49,180 nt of DNA from Gemmatimonadota bacterium (GTDB taxonomy: Bacteria; Gemmatimonadota; Gemmatimonadetes; Gemmatimonadales; Gemmatimonadaceae): assembly GCA_003152485.1 (NCBI GenBank), contig PMAE01000078.1:47859-97038 (forward strand), read 5' to 3'. This document shows positions 1 through 10,500 of this stretch, piece after piece (the stretch's first letter is position 1; every line of letters starts with the position of its first letter). The translations under genes were made by a program, and so were the position numbers. Under the pieces are notes generated by a model that searched no databases, was not told where the DNA came from, and saw only the letters and a list, made by a program, of their open reading frames with translations.

Positions 1-51
1 CCGCTCCGTCACTCTGGGCGCGTTGGCATCGCGCGCGGTGCACCCACTCGC

Positions 52-76
52 AGTGACCACCCGCGGGGTGGTCGCT
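52..76 (-). other. Hairpin at 3' end of protease gene
   Basis: An 8-bp perfect inverted repeat (GACCACCC-GCG-GGGTGGTC, 55-73) extends to about 11 bp with one wobble pair (52-76). It overlaps the stop codon of the S8 protease gene on the minus strand. It has no T-tract on either side, so it is not a classical intrinsic terminator. It may stabilise the mRNA 3' end or slow RNA polymerase. Confidence 0.45.
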
Positions 77-1556
77 ACTGGCAGCCCTTGGAATTGACGG
101 CGGCGAGTACGTCGATGATGCCGAAGTTGTAGTCGGGGTCAGGCCGCTTGCCGGTGACTTCGGTCGCGGTGGTCTCGATGCAGGTCTCGAGCGCTTGGCC
201 AACGACCGTGCCGGACTGCCCCTGGATGACCGCCCCTTCGGCGGCCGTCATGGGCGACGCGAAGCTGGTCCCGGCGCCGATCAGATATTGGTTCTCCGCG
301 CCCGGGCAGAGGGAGGTCGCGGAGCTGCAGGCGCCAATGACGAGATCGGCCTGCACGGTATCCACCGTATTGCCGCCGGGGGCGAAGACGGCCACCCCGT
401 CGTTGCCGAAGTTGGAGTAGACCGCGATGCCCGTGAAGTTCGCCGTGTCGACCGGCCCGGTCGCGCCGACGCTGAGGACATGATGGAGTCCCGCCGGGGT
501 CTCGAGGCTATCGACATAGCTGCCGGTGGGCGCGACGGCGGTATTGAAGTCCAGCCCCTCGTTTCCCGAAGCGGCGACGATCAGAATGCCACGTTGGAAC
601 GCGTAGTCGACGACCCGCTGAAAGACGTCGACGAAGGCCATATCATCAGCGTTGGTCCGGTCGAAATACCCGCCGAGGCTCATGTTGATCACGTTCGCAC
701 CGTTGTCCGTCGCGTACAGAATGCCTTCGAGACTCGCTAAGAACGAGCCCTGGCCACCGTCGTCGAGGACACGCACCATGACGATCTGCGACTGCGGCGC
801 GACGGCCGCAATGGTGATCGAATTTCCGGTGATGATCGATGACACGAACGTGCCGTGGCCGACGACGTCGTGGCCGAAGGGCAGTGCGAGCGTATCCACG
901 GTGTCGGTCGCGGCGAACGCAAACGACGTGCTCAACGCCGTGTTGACATGCCCTTTCAGTTCGACTTGCGCCGTGTCGACGCCAGAGTCGAGGATGAATA
1001 CCTTTTCGCCAGCGCCCTGCGTCGTGATTTGCCACGCCGAATCAGCGTGGACTTGCGTCATGTTCCACTGCAGACTGAACGCCGCGGCGGTACGCGGATC
1101 CACTGTGCCCCGCGGCGTATACCCGGCGGCGTGCTGCAATGTCGTGAGCGGCCGGCCGGCCCAACGCCCAAATGCGGGGTCGTGGATCCTGATGCGCTTG
1201 ACGTCGGCGATGACGGTCTGGACGTCGGTACGCTGGCGCACCGCGGTGGCCGCAGCGGACGACAACCCGGCGACGACCACGAGACCGGATCCGGCGTGCG
1301 AATACACGATCCGTCCACCGCCGGCGCGGATCTGTGCTGCCAGCGACGGCGACGGCGACCCGGTGCCCCTGAGTGCGACGAGGTAACGGGCCGCGGGGGG
1401 GAGCGCCGAGTTCGACGCGTGGATCACCGGCGATGCGGCAGGCCCCAGGTCCGAACAAGCGCCGAGTAGGACGGCGGATGCCGCCGCACCACCCAGAACA
1501 AGTCGGCGGCAGGCCCCCATCGCTCGCCGACCACAGTAACCCCGTATGTTGATCAT
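75..1556 (-). CDS. S8 (subtilisin-like) serine protease, lipoprotein
   Basis: This is a secreted subtilase of about 493 residues. The catalytic triad is visible: Asp in LDSGVD (about residue 190), His in VGHGTF (about 234) and Ser in GTSFASP (about 433), with the oxyanion Asn in AASGNEG (about 329). The N-terminus has an Arg-rich start, a hydrophobic stretch and a lipobox ending LLGAC, so it is probably lipid-anchored. The segment beginning RYLVALRG before the Asp resembles an I9-type propeptide. The start was placed at MINIRGY (1556); the in-frame ATG at 1520 (MGACRR) gives a tighter signal peptide and is equally possible, and neither has a clear Shine-Dalgarno. The frame stays open further upstream but that extension has no protein character. 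It is divergent from the lipoprotein gene at 1715, with about 160 bp between them. The substrate is unknown. Confidence 0.9.
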   Translation of the reverse strand: MINIRGYCGRRAMGACRRLVLGGAAASAVLLGACSDLGPAASPVIHASNSALPPAARYLVALRGTGSPSPSLAAQIRAGGGRIVYSHAGSGLVVVAGLSSAAATAVRQRTDVQTVIADVKRIRIHDPAFGRWAGRPLTTLQHAAGYTPRGTVDPRTAAAFSLQWNMTQVHADSAWQITTQGAGEKVFILDSGVDTAQVELKGHVNTALSTSFAFAATDTVDTLALPFGHDVVGHGTFVSSIITGNSITIAAVAPQSQIVMVRVLDDGGQGSFLASLEGILYATDNGANVINMSLGGYFDRTNADDMAFVDVFQRVVDYAFQRGILIVAASGNEGLDFNTAVAPTGSYVDSLETPAGLHHVLSVGATGPVDTANFTGIAVYSNFGNDGVAVFAPGGNTVDTVQADLVIGACSSATSLCPGAENQYLIGAGTSFASPMTAAEGAVIQGQSGTVVGQALETCIETTATEVTGKRPDPDYNFGIIDVLAAVNSKGCQ

Positions 1557-1714
1557 GCGCTCGAAGCTGCGGGGGAGAGCGTACGCCGTCAAGTCAGATT
1601 GGTTGTGGGGCGAACGGTTGCGGCCCTGAGGCCCTCCACTCGCGAACCGCGCGTTCCCATGACATACTTGCGTCAAGTCACCGATTACGGACCTCTGGTC
1701 GTCGAGCGTATCGC

Positions 1715-2479
1715 ATGCATGGTCGTCATGTTGGCACTGTAACAGCGTTGGCGGCAGGCACGCTGCTTTCCGCCTGCGGCAACTCGTCCGGTCCCAAGTC
1801 GACAGCGTCGTCGCTGGCGGCCGCGCACCTGGACAGCCTCGCCATCGCGGCGTCGGCAGCAGGGAATTTGGATCGGTACCGTCTGTTGACGTATCCGATC
1901 GCGTTCCTGGCGGAGAATGGGACGCCCGCATCGGTCTCGCTAAGCGTGGACGCGACCTCGCAGACGTACCAGGCCGCCATGGTGGAGTTGGTGGGTCAGA
2001 CGGCGGGGCCAACGCCGGTACCGAGCGATTCGATCTTCGTGGAGTTCGCCTGGACCGGCGCGAACGTGGATCAACTGGTGTACGCGCAGGTGCTGGTGCC
2101 GGACACGATCGCGGATTTTGCCGTGATCACCGACACGGCGTCCAACGTATCGCTCGACTCGATCAACGCATTGACGGCCGCACTCGTGAGCGCCAACGGC
2201 AAGTGCCGGACGTTCAAGCTTCCGCTAGACAACGCCGCCGCCGACGACCTGTTGACGGGGTCCACGTGCACGATGTGGAACATGACGGGGGGGTTCGCGT
2301 TGTACTTCACGCCGGATTCCGCGTTGCCGAACAGCGCGTTCGTGTTGACGAACCAGCAGCTCCCCGGCGTTCGGATCATCCTCGCCCAATCCAACGGCGG
2401 GCAGGACCGGATCCGGGAACTCCGCGCGCAGCTCGGCGTGGGGCTCGGCGCACGGCGGACGACACTGCTATCGCGGTAG
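1715..2479 (+). CDS. Hypothetical secreted lipoprotein
   Basis: A 254-residue protein with a signal peptide and a lipobox ending LLSAC (Cys21), so it is predicted to be exported and lipidated. The mature part begins with a Ser/Ala-rich linker followed by a mixed alpha/beta-looking region, with two Cys close together (GKCRTF about 169 and GSTCTMW about 186) that could form a disulfide. The C-terminus turns Arg-rich. I do not recognise a named family; the style is that of lineage-specific lipoproteins. It lies divergently next to the S8 protease. A functional link (substrate, inhibitor or partner) is possible but not shown by the sequence. Confidence 0.75.
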   Translation: MHGRHVGTVTALAAGTLLSACGNSSGPKSTASSLAAAHLDSLAIAASAAGNLDRYRLLTYPIAFLAENGTPASVSLSVDATSQTYQAAMVELVGQTAGPTPVPSDSIFVEFAWTGANVDQLVYAQVLVPDTIADFAVITDTASNVSLDSINALTAALVSANGKCRTFKLPLDNAAADDLLTGSTCTMWNMTGGFALYFTPDSALPNSAFVLTNQQLPGVRIILAQSNGGQDRIRELRAQLGVGLGARRTTLLSR

Positions 2480-2815
2480 AGGTGCCCGCCACGGTCGCGG
2501 ACGGCACGAGCGGAACAGGGAGGTAGGACACGGCACCGCGGGCGAGCCGGCGCGCTGACCGGCGTCAGCTCCGCGAGCCGCTCGGCGGTACTGCGGACTG
2601 TGCATGTGTGGCGAGCGCGACCGGTCGGGTGACCCGACCGCGGTGCGGCGACAGGCCACCGTGGGGCCGTGCCGGTCCGTATAGAGAGATGCGATCGGTG
2701 GCCCAGTGCGCTGACCACAGCCCCGATCGGGCGCCCCGGACGGGGGCGGCCACACCCGATGCGCGAATGAGGAGCGATCGCCCTGCGTGATGCGAGCGGG
2801 GGCCCAACCGGGCTC
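2480..2815. other. Gene-less interval upstream of the kinase
   Basis: No convincing coding frame on either strand. The notable element is a perfect inverted repeat at 2622-2640, CGGTCGGG-TGA-CCCGACCG, about 175 bp before the kinase start. Without a T-tract it could be a terminator-like hairpin after the lipoprotein gene or a protein-binding dyad. Confidence 0.5.
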
Positions 2816-4393
2816 GTGAGTGCAGCCCCTCGGGGCGTCAAACGAATCGCGGTGGTCATCGGACCGGCGATCGTGGTGGCGCTCGTGAGCGCGGCCACGT
2901 TGTGGAACATCCACGACGTCACCGATCGTGAAAATTCCATTCGCCATACGGACCGCATCAAACTCGTCGCGGCCGCCCTGCTCGCTCAGCTCAGCACGTC
3001 CCGGTCCTCGGTGAGCAAGTACGTGCTCAGTGGCGACACGGCCGACGTGGAGCAGTACCGAGCGGCCGCCGATACCACGCACCGCGACCTGGCGGAGCTC
3101 CGGACCCTGACGCGCGATAACGAGAGACAACAGCCGCGCATCGATGCGTTGGATCGATTGGCAACCGCCCGATTCGCGGACATCGACTCCACGCTCGCGG
3201 TGCTGAGATCGCAGGGGTCGGCGGCGGCCACCGCCATGTCGCCGGTACCGGGACGCGCGCTCATGGACACCGCCCGCGCGGTCGGGGCCGCGATGACGGC
3301 GGACGAGGACATGCTCCTCATGCGCCGATCCGAAGCGTTGAGTCGGCTCCGCTCGGTCACCGTCACCGTGCTCGGGTTGGGCACGGCCATCGCGCTGCTC
3401 CTGGGAGCACTCGCCAATACGTACCTGCTGCGGGCCGCGGCGCTCGATGCGCGGCAAAACGCGCGGCTCCGCCGCCAAGCGATGGAGCTCGAAGCGCAAA
3501 ATGACCAGCTGCAGGACCAGGCGGCGGAGATGGAGATCCAAGCCGATCAGCTGCAGCGGCAAGCGTTGGAGTTGGAATCGGCGAGCACCGCAAAATCCGA
3601 CTTCCTCACCAGCATGTCGCACGAGCTTCGCACGCCGCTCAACGCTATCAGTGGATATGCCGACCTGCTCGAGGCCGGGATCCGGGGACCGCTGCTGCCC
3701 GCGCAACTCGAGGACATCCGACGCATCCGGCGCGCCGGGGCGCATCTCCTGGCGCTGATCAACGACATCTTGAACGTCGCGCGATTGGAAGCGGGACACG
3801 TCGATCTGGCGTCGGAGGCCGTGCTCGTCGAGCCAGTGTTGATCGAGGCCGCCGCCATGCTCGAACCGCAGGCCCAGACCAAGGGAGTGGCGTTCGAGCG
3901 CGTGCGCTGCGACTCGGCCTGCACCGTCGTGGGCGACCGCGATCGCATCCTCCAGATCCTCCTCAACCTGCTGTCGAACGCCGTGAAGTTCACGGCTACG
4001 GGTGGCCACGTGACGCTGGTGTGCGAAGGGACGGACAGTGGCGCGGGCGGTCGCGTGTGCATCGTCGTCCGTGACACGGGGCGCGGCATCCCGGCCGATC
4101 AGATGCTCCGGATCTTCGAGCCATTCGTGCAGGTCGGACGCAAGTTGTCGGGGACGGAGGAAGGCGCCGGTCTCGGGCTCACGATCAGCCGAGATCTGGC
4201 GCGCGCGATGCGCGGCGACCTGACCGTCGAGAGTCGGGAGAGCGTCGGATCGACGTTTACGCTGGTGCTCCCAGCCGCGTACGCGACCTGGACCGCCGCG
4301 ACGCCTGGCGACGTGGGCGACGAGCACACCCGCGACAAGCGCACCGGCGACGCCGACGGATCGAACCGCATCGCCTACGCGGACCGCCGCTAG
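2816..4393 (+). CDS. CHASE3-type membrane sensor histidine kinase
   Basis: A 525-residue sensor kinase. TM helix about residues 11-30, an all-helical periplasmic region of about 150 residues resembling CHASE3, a second TM helix about 183-205, then a Gln/Glu-rich coiled coil (about 210-260) leading into HisKA. The H-box SHELRTPLN puts the phospho-acceptor His near 268. The ATPase boxes are present: N-box LLNLLSNAVKF, G1 DTGRGIP, F-box FEPF and G2 GLGLTISR. It starts at GTG; the frame just upstream has no better start. The C-terminus carries about 40 extra hydrophilic residues after the usual end of the ATPase fold. No response regulator is adjacent, so the partner must be encoded elsewhere. 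The signal is unknown. Confidence 0.9.
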   Translation: MSAAPRGVKRIAVVIGPAIVVALVSAATLWNIHDVTDRENSIRHTDRIKLVAAALLAQLSTSRSSVSKYVLSGDTADVEQYRAAADTTHRDLAELRTLTRDNERQQPRIDALDRLATARFADIDSTLAVLRSQGSAAATAMSPVPGRALMDTARAVGAAMTADEDMLLMRRSEALSRLRSVTVTVLGLGTAIALLLGALANTYLLRAAALDARQNARLRRQAMELEAQNDQLQDQAAEMEIQADQLQRQALELESASTAKSDFLTSMSHELRTPLNAISGYADLLEAGIRGPLLPAQLEDIRRIRRAGAHLLALINDILNVARLEAGHVDLASEAVLVEPVLIEAAAMLEPQAQTKGVAFERVRCDSACTVVGDRDRILQILLNLLSNAVKFTATGGHVTLVCEGTDSGAGGRVCIVVRDTGRGIPADQMLRIFEPFVQVGRKLSGTEEGAGLGLTISRDLARAMRGDLTVESRESVGSTFTLVLPAAYATWTAATPGDVGDEHTRDKRTGDADGSNRIAYADRR

Positions 4394-4457
4394 CGCAGGG
4401 TGGGTCCGCGGTTTCAGGACAGCAGCATCGCGGCGCTCGGCATCGCGGACTTGTTCG

Positions 4458-5478
4458 ATGGGATCTTGGCTCGCTTACCCGATCGATCAGGACACGGCCT
4501 TCGTATCGCTCCGGAGCCACTCGGACTTCGCGGCAGTGCGCACGGCGATGGCGGCCAACCGTTCGGCTGTCGGGACCGCGGCCGTCGCGCACGTGCTGGC
4601 CGACACCAACATGCTGGCGGAGGATCTCGCGTATGATCCGAACGGCCACACCTTCTACGTAAGCAGCGTCCACCGCGGCGCGATCATCGCCGTACCGGAC
4701 GACGGCCCCGCACGCGACTTCGTCCCCGCCGGACGCGACGGGGTGTTTGGAATCCTGGTCGTCGCGGTCGATCCGAGCCACGGCATCTTGTGGGCGACGA
4801 CGTCCGCGATGCCACAGGAAGACGGATACCGAGCGGCCGACTCCGGCCGCTCGGCACTGCTACGGTACGAGTTGGCATCCGGGCGGCTCCTCCGCCGATT
4901 CGATACCCCGCGCGACGGGCGGTCGCATAATCTCGGCGACATGACGATCGATGCCACCGGAACCGTGATCGTCTCCGACGGCACCAGCGGCGACGTGTAT
5001 ACCGTGCGGGCGGGCCGGGACACGCTCGAATCACTCGTCGCGCGGGGGACGTTCGAATCCCCGCAGACGCCGGCTGTTCTTCCCGATGGGCGCGTCCTGA
5101 TCGCCGATTACACGCTCGGGTTGGCCATCGTCGACCGCCAGGACGGCACCATCACCTGGGTGGCGCATTCTGATACGACCGCGGTGAGCGGCATCGACGG
5201 CATGTACTTGCAGGGCCACTCGCTCTATGCGGTGCAGAACGGGACATCGCCCGAACGCGTCGTGCGCTTTACGTTGGATCCGCGCTTCGAACGGGTGACG
5301 GGGTGAACCCGTGATCGAGCGCGGAAGGCCCGGCCTAGGCGATCCGACCCATGGGGTGATCGTCGGCGGGTCGTTCTATTTCCTTGCCAACAGTGGGTGG
5401 GAGCGATTCGGCGACGACGGCGCCATCAAATCGGGTCCCGCATCGCCACCGGTCATCCTTCGAACACCGCTCAACTAG
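4458..5478 (+). pseudogene. SMP-30/NHL-like beta-propeller gene, truncated and frameshifted
   Basis: The first frame (4458-5306) encodes beta-propeller sequence of SMP-30/gluconolactonase type, with motifs such as GHTFYVSSVHRGAI, MTIDATGTVIVSDG and VLPDGRVLIADYTLGLAI. It stops at 5304-5306 after DPRFERVTG. The next frame continues directly as ERGRPGLGDPTHGVIVGG and FYFLANSGWERFGDDGA, ending at a TAG at 5476-5478. This is the expected last blade, so one gene has been split. Removing one G from the GGGG run at 5300-5303 restores a single frame (VTGEPVIERG). The N-terminus also looks short: it opens within what resembles the end of a TPR-like leader (DFAAVRTAMAANRSAVG), with no signal peptide and only 64 bp to the kinase stop. 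Either decay or a consensus error explains the frameshift; the missing N-terminus points to real decay. Confidence 0.75.
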
Positions 5479-5754
5479 CGAACCGCGCGGACGCGGGGGC
5501 ATCCTCAGCCCCCACCCTCTCGATGGCCGCGACGCATGGTGTGGGAGCTCCCCGCACCACTGCGTGCGCGAGCGCGACGGTGGCGTCACAGGGGAATACC
5601 CGCCGGGGCTGAAGAAACTGCTCCCTGCCCGTGGTCCATTGCCCGGGAATTTGCTAGGCTTCGGTCAGGCCGAACTTCTGGGCTCCCGGCATCGCGGAGA
5701 TGCGTGAGCTCTTCGCGCTCGCGCACCTCGCCATTCTGCAACTGAGAGGTACTA

Positions 5755-5973
5755 ATGGCACAACATTCCGGCTCCCATCACCATCTGGAGGCCGCCGAGC
5801 ATTATGAACAGGCCGCTCGGCACCACCGGGAGGCGTCGAAGCACCATGACGCCGGGAACCACGAGAAGGCGGGGTACCACGCCTACGTGGCGCATGCCCA
5901 TCACACATTGGCCGCGCAGCACGCGGAAGAAGCCGAAAAACACTACGCGACCGCGCACGAGCCGCCGCTGTAA
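5755..5973 (+). CDS. Small histidine-rich helical protein
   Basis: A 72-residue hydrophilic protein with 20 or so His among Ala and Glu, arranged in heptad-like repeats (EHYEQAARHH, REASKHHDAGNHEKA, HAEEAEKHYA). There is no signal peptide or TM segment. An AGAGG Shine-Dalgarno lies about 5 bases before the ATG. Short proteins of this pattern occur in many bacteria without a known role; the His density suggests metal binding or buffering, which is inference. It lies next to the 3' end of the heavy-metal efflux operon but on the opposite strand. Confidence 0.7.
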   Translation: MAQHSGSHHHLEAAEHYEQAARHHREASKHHDAGNHEKAGYHAYVAHAHHTLAAQHAEEAEKHYATAHEPPL

Positions 5974-6010
5974 GCGCGCGGCGCTGGCCGCGGCCGGAGC
6001 CCCCAGCGAG

Positions 6011-7531
6011 TTACCGCGCCGATCCGTCGGCGGCCGCGTACACGAACGACCAGGTGTCGGTGGCTTGGCCGAGCGCGATCAGCGCGTGCGAGTATTGTTG
6101 CTGGGCGTCGTAGGAGGCGAGATAGACGTCATTGGCCGCTTGCTCCGCTGTGAGGACATCGAGGAGCGACGCGGACCCATGCTGGTAGCTGTACAGCTTC
6201 GCGCGGCGGACGCGTTCGGCGTCCACCAGGATGCCGGCGGAGTACTGCGCGACTTGCGCGAGCGCCGACTGATAGGTGGCCCACGCCGTGCGGACGTCGA
6301 TGCTCGCCTTCCACTCCGCTGACTGGACCGTCTTCGCGGCCTGGCGGGCCGAGAATTGCGCGCTCGCGAGCTCGCCGTGAGAGAAGTTCGACAGCGGGAT
6401 GGGGACGGCCAGGCCGAGATTGATCGATGAGAACGTCGGCGTCGGGTCGATGACATTCGTGCCGCGCGTGAAGTACGAGGTGCCCACCGTCAGGTCGATG
6501 TCCGACCACCGGTCGCCGTGGGCCACGCGGACCCCGGCGCTGGCCGCATCGGAGAGCCGTCGCGCCGCGACGACATCCGGGCGGGATGCCACGGCGGCAC
6601 GGGTCAGGCTGTCCACATCCAGCGCGCCCTGCAGGGCCGTGGGCCCGGGCTCGGCGACTGTGGGCGCGGTCGGCATCACCGTGAGCTGATCGGGTGTGAT
6701 CGGCGCATCCGCCGTGGATATCGGGAGCGCGACGAGCTCGCCGGGCGCCAGGGGCGCGACGAGTGTGTCGATCTGTCGCGGCGTCAGCAGAGCGGTCATC
6801 GCGAAGCGCGCCGCGGTCAGGTCATTGGCCGCCGCCACGAGGGCCCCCCGGAATTGGCCGGCGTCGACCCGCGACTGGGCGAGATCGATCTCCCCAATAT
6901 CTCCGGCTTTGACGCGGCGCTCGTTGATCGTGACCAGTCGATCCAACTCGTCGGCCGTCTGCCGCTTGCGGGCGAAGACCTGCTCCGCGTGCACCGCATC
7001 GGCGTACGTCGCCGCGGCCGTTCCTCGGAGCGTCCGGAGAAAATCGTCCAGCTGCGCCTTGGTTGCAGCCAACTGGCCGCGGGCGACATCCGTCCGGGCG
7101 CCGCGCTTACCGCCGACGAGAATCGTCTGCGACAGCGCGAGGTCGTACGACGTCGCCTGGTGCTGCCCCGACACGTCCAGACCCGCGCCCCACGCGATCG
7201 ACGGATTGGGGAACAGGCGAGCGACCGAGACCTGTGCATCGGCGATCGAGACGCTGTATGCTTGGGCCGCGTAGTCCAGGTTTTCTCGGCCCACGAGGGC
7301 GACGAAATCCGCGAGCGAGAGTCGCAGGACCGGTGCGCGGTCGATCAGCACAACCCCAGCGAGGCTCGACGCATGGTCGCTAGGCATTGGGGCAGCGCCC
7401 GTCGGCTGCTGGGCAAGGCCGGTGCGACCGACGATCGTTGTCAGAGCGCATAGGACCACCGATCGCCCGACGACGCAGCGGGCGAGCCGCGGGTCGAACC
7501 TGCACATACGTCCAAGATCGCGACCCGTCAT
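6011..7531 (-). CDS. TolC/CzcC-family outer-membrane efflux channel
   Basis: The outer-membrane component of the tripartite metal efflux system, about 506 residues. The N-terminus is Arg-rich with a hydrophobic signal segment ending near GLAQQ. The body has two repeated outer-membrane-efflux halves with the usual long helices: an early LDYAAQAYSVSIADAQV-type helix, FPNPSIAWGAG, and late RAKLYSYQHGSASLLDVLTA and YSHALIALGQA. The last is a typical OEP C-terminal helix. The start was set at 7531 because that ATG overlaps the TGA of the pump gene as ATGA, which indicates translational coupling. It is the last gene of the operon adaptor-pump-channel. Confidence 0.9.
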   Translation of the reverse strand: MTGRDLGRMCRFDPRLARCVVGRSVVLCALTTIVGRTGLAQQPTGAAPMPSDHASSLAGVVLIDRAPVLRLSLADFVALVGRENLDYAAQAYSVSIADAQVSVARLFPNPSIAWGAGLDVSGQHQATSYDLALSQTILVGGKRGARTDVARGQLAATKAQLDDFLRTLRGTAAATYADAVHAEQVFARKRQTADELDRLVTINERRVKAGDIGEIDLAQSRVDAGQFRGALVAAANDLTAARFAMTALLTPRQIDTLVAPLAPGELVALPISTADAPITPDQLTVMPTAPTVAEPGPTALQGALDVDSLTRAAVASRPDVVAARRLSDAASAGVRVAHGDRWSDIDLTVGTSYFTRGTNVIDPTPTFSSINLGLAVPIPLSNFSHGELASAQFSARQAAKTVQSAEWKASIDVRTAWATYQSALAQVAQYSAGILVDAERVRRAKLYSYQHGSASLLDVLTAEQAANDVYLASYDAQQQYSHALIALGQATDTWSFVYAAADGSAR

Positions 7532-10500
7532 ATCGATATGCCGCGCTTGGCGCGCCATTCCTCAAGGACGACGTACAGGGCGGGCAGCACGACCAGCGTG
7601 AGAATCGTCGCCGTGATCAATCCGCCGACGATGACCGTCGCGAGTGGCCGTTGGACGTCACTCCCCACACCGCGGGCGAGCGCGGCCGGCATCAACCCGA
7701 GGGTGGCGACGCTGGCGGTCATGAGCACGGGACGGAGCCGTTCGCTCGCGCCGTGCATGACGGCGTCGGTGAGCGACGTGCCGGCGAACGTGCGCCAGCG
7801 GTTCAGATTGGCGACCATGATCACCCCGTTTTGGACCGCGACCCCGAACAGCGCGATAAATCCCACGGCGCTCGACACATTGAGCGTCATCCCTCGGAGA
7901 TGCAGCGCGAGCACCCCGCCGAGGAGCGCGAGCGGCACGTTGAGTAGGATGAGCGATGCATGCGACACGTCGCCGAACTGACCGTAGAGCAGGACGAAAA
8001 TCAGCGCGAGCGCGGCGGGGACGATCACCATGAGTCGAGCTTGGGCGCGCTGTTGGTTCTCGAACGCGCCGCCCCATTCGACGTCATACCGTTGATGATC
8101 GTAGGGCACGCGGGCCTCGATGCGCTGCTTCGCGTCGGCGATGAACGTCGCCAGGTCGCGGTCGCGGAGATCGAGCTTCACCGTCAGGTGGCGGCGCCCC
8201 ATCTCGTGGGTGATGGTGCTCTCGCCCGCGTCCTGGCGAATCGTGGCGACCTGTGACAGGGGAATGCGGGCGCCACTCGCCGTCACGAGTTGCAGATCGC
8301 CGATCGCGGCCGCGCTACTCCGCGCGTAGTCGGCGAACCGGACCGTCAAGTCGTACCGCCGTTCGCCCAGGAAGACCTGCGACAACGCCTGGCCGCCGAT
8401 CGCCGTCTGGATCAAGTCGGTGACATCGGCCACGTTGATGCCGTAGCGGGCCGCGGCCGCCCGGTCCACCACGACCTGGAGCTGCGGCAGTGGCGGCTCC
8501 TGGTCGATCGCCGGGTCCGCCGCGCCGGGAATCGCGCGCAGCACCGCCACGACCTGCTCCGCGAGCCGCCGCGTCGCTTTGAAATCATCACCGAATACGC
8601 GGACCACAAGCTCGCTGTGCGCCCCCGCGATCATGTCCTGGACCCCGTCGATCATGGGCTGCGAGAATCCGATCTGGTAGCCCGGCATCTGCTGAAAACG
8701 CGCATCCATCCGGTGGATCAGGGCCTGTTTGTCTCCGCCCCAATCGTCGTACGGCTTCAGTCCGACCGATGCCTCGATGTGCGACGGCGTCCAGGGATCG
8801 GTCCCGTCCTCGTTGCGACCCAACTGCGTCACGACATATGAGACCTCGGGAAACGACCGCACGACCGTGCGGAGCGTCGATGCCATCTCGCTCCCCTTCT
8901 CGATCGAGATGCCGGGCGGCAGCTCGACCTGCAGCCAGATCGACCCTTCATCGAGGTAGGGGAGAAAATCGCGGCCGAGTGTCGCCCCGAGCACGACGGC
9001 CAGGAGCGCGGCGATCACGCCCGGGATGATGGCCAGCCGAGGACGGTGGACCACGCGATCGAGGGTCCGGGAGTAGCGGGCCGCGACCCATTCGAGCGGC
9101 ACATTGCGGTAGACGCGGCCTGGCTTGCGGTAGATCGCATAGGCCAGGCCGGGCATGAGGAGCAGTGCGGTCGCGAGGGCACCGACCAAGGCGTAGCCGA
9201 TCGTGAACGCCATCGGCGTGAACAACTTCCGCTCCACGCGTTGAAACGCGAACAGCGGGAGATAGCCGACGATGATGATGAGCGTCGCGAAGAAGATGGG
9301 TCGCGCCACCTGGAGCGCAGCATTGCGGGCGTCGCTCTCCGACAGCTCGGCGTCGGGGTGTGCTTCACGGCGTCGGAGAATCGTTTCCACGAGCACGATC
9401 GAGCCATCGACGATGATCCCAAAATCGATGGCGCCCAGTGAGAGGAGGTTCGCGGGGACATTCGTGATGTGCATGCAGACAAACGCGAACAGCAACGACA
9501 GGGGAATCGTCAGCGCGATGAGCAGCGCGCCGCGCAGGCTTCCGACGAACAGGAACACCACGACGGTGACGAGAATCAGCCCTTCGAAGAGCGTGCGGGA
9601 GATGGTATGGATCGTCGTGTGGATCAAATTGGTGCGGTCGATATACGGGACCACTTTGACGTCGGGTGGGAGCATGCCGCGATTGAGCTTGTCCACCTTG
9701 GCGTGGAGAGCGGCCAGCACCCCCGAGGGGTTGACGCCGCGGAGCAGCAGCACGATGCCCGTGACCACGTCCGGGTCATCGTCCTTGCCGACCATCCCTT
9801 CGCGCTGCAGCGTGCCGAGGTGCACGACGCCGAGATCCTTGAGAAAGATCGGCACGCCGCCTTTGGCGGTCACGACGATATTTCCCATATCGTCGAGCGA
9901 GGTGATCTGGCCGATCCCGCGCACCACGATCCCCTGCTCGCCGGTCACGAGCACGCTGCCGCCAGCGTTGGCGTTGTTGGCGGTGATCGCGCTTTCCACG
10001 TCCTTGAGGCCGAGCGAGTACTGTGTCAGCTTCGCCGGATCCACGACGAGTTGGAACTGCACCGTCTCGCCGCCGAAGAGCGTCACGTCGGCCACGCCGG
10101 GGACCTGCTTCAACTGCGGGAACACCACCCAGTCCTGAAGATCCTTGAGCTCCCGCGGCCCGCGATGCGCGGATTGCAGCGTGTAACGGTAGATCTCGCC
10201 GATGGGCGAGGAGATCGGGTCCAATCCCGGCGCCGCCCCAGGCGGCAGGGTGACATTCTGGATGCGTTCCGTGATCCGCTGCCGCGCCCAGTAGTCGTCG
10301 GTGCCATCGCGGAAGACGAGCGTGATGAGCGACAGCGCGAACGTCGTGCGGGACCGCATGACCTGAAGGCCCGGCGTCCCGGCGAGCTCCCGCTCCAGGG
10401 GCATCGTGATCTGTTGCTCCATCTCTTCGGCCGCGTGTCCGGGGTACTGCGTCACGACCTGCGCGGTCGTGTCCGCGATGTCCGGGTACGCCTCCAGCGA

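Noticed and set aside
2468..4327. A 619-codon open frame on the minus strand opposite the histidine kinase
   Set aside because: It is the antisense of a clear kinase gene, Arg/Gly/His-rich without any domain. High GC keeps such frames open.
5045..5060. A TTCGAATCC-like string that could mark a tRNA T-arm
   Set aside because: It lies inside the beta-propeller reading frame, and no acceptor or anticodon stems fold around it.
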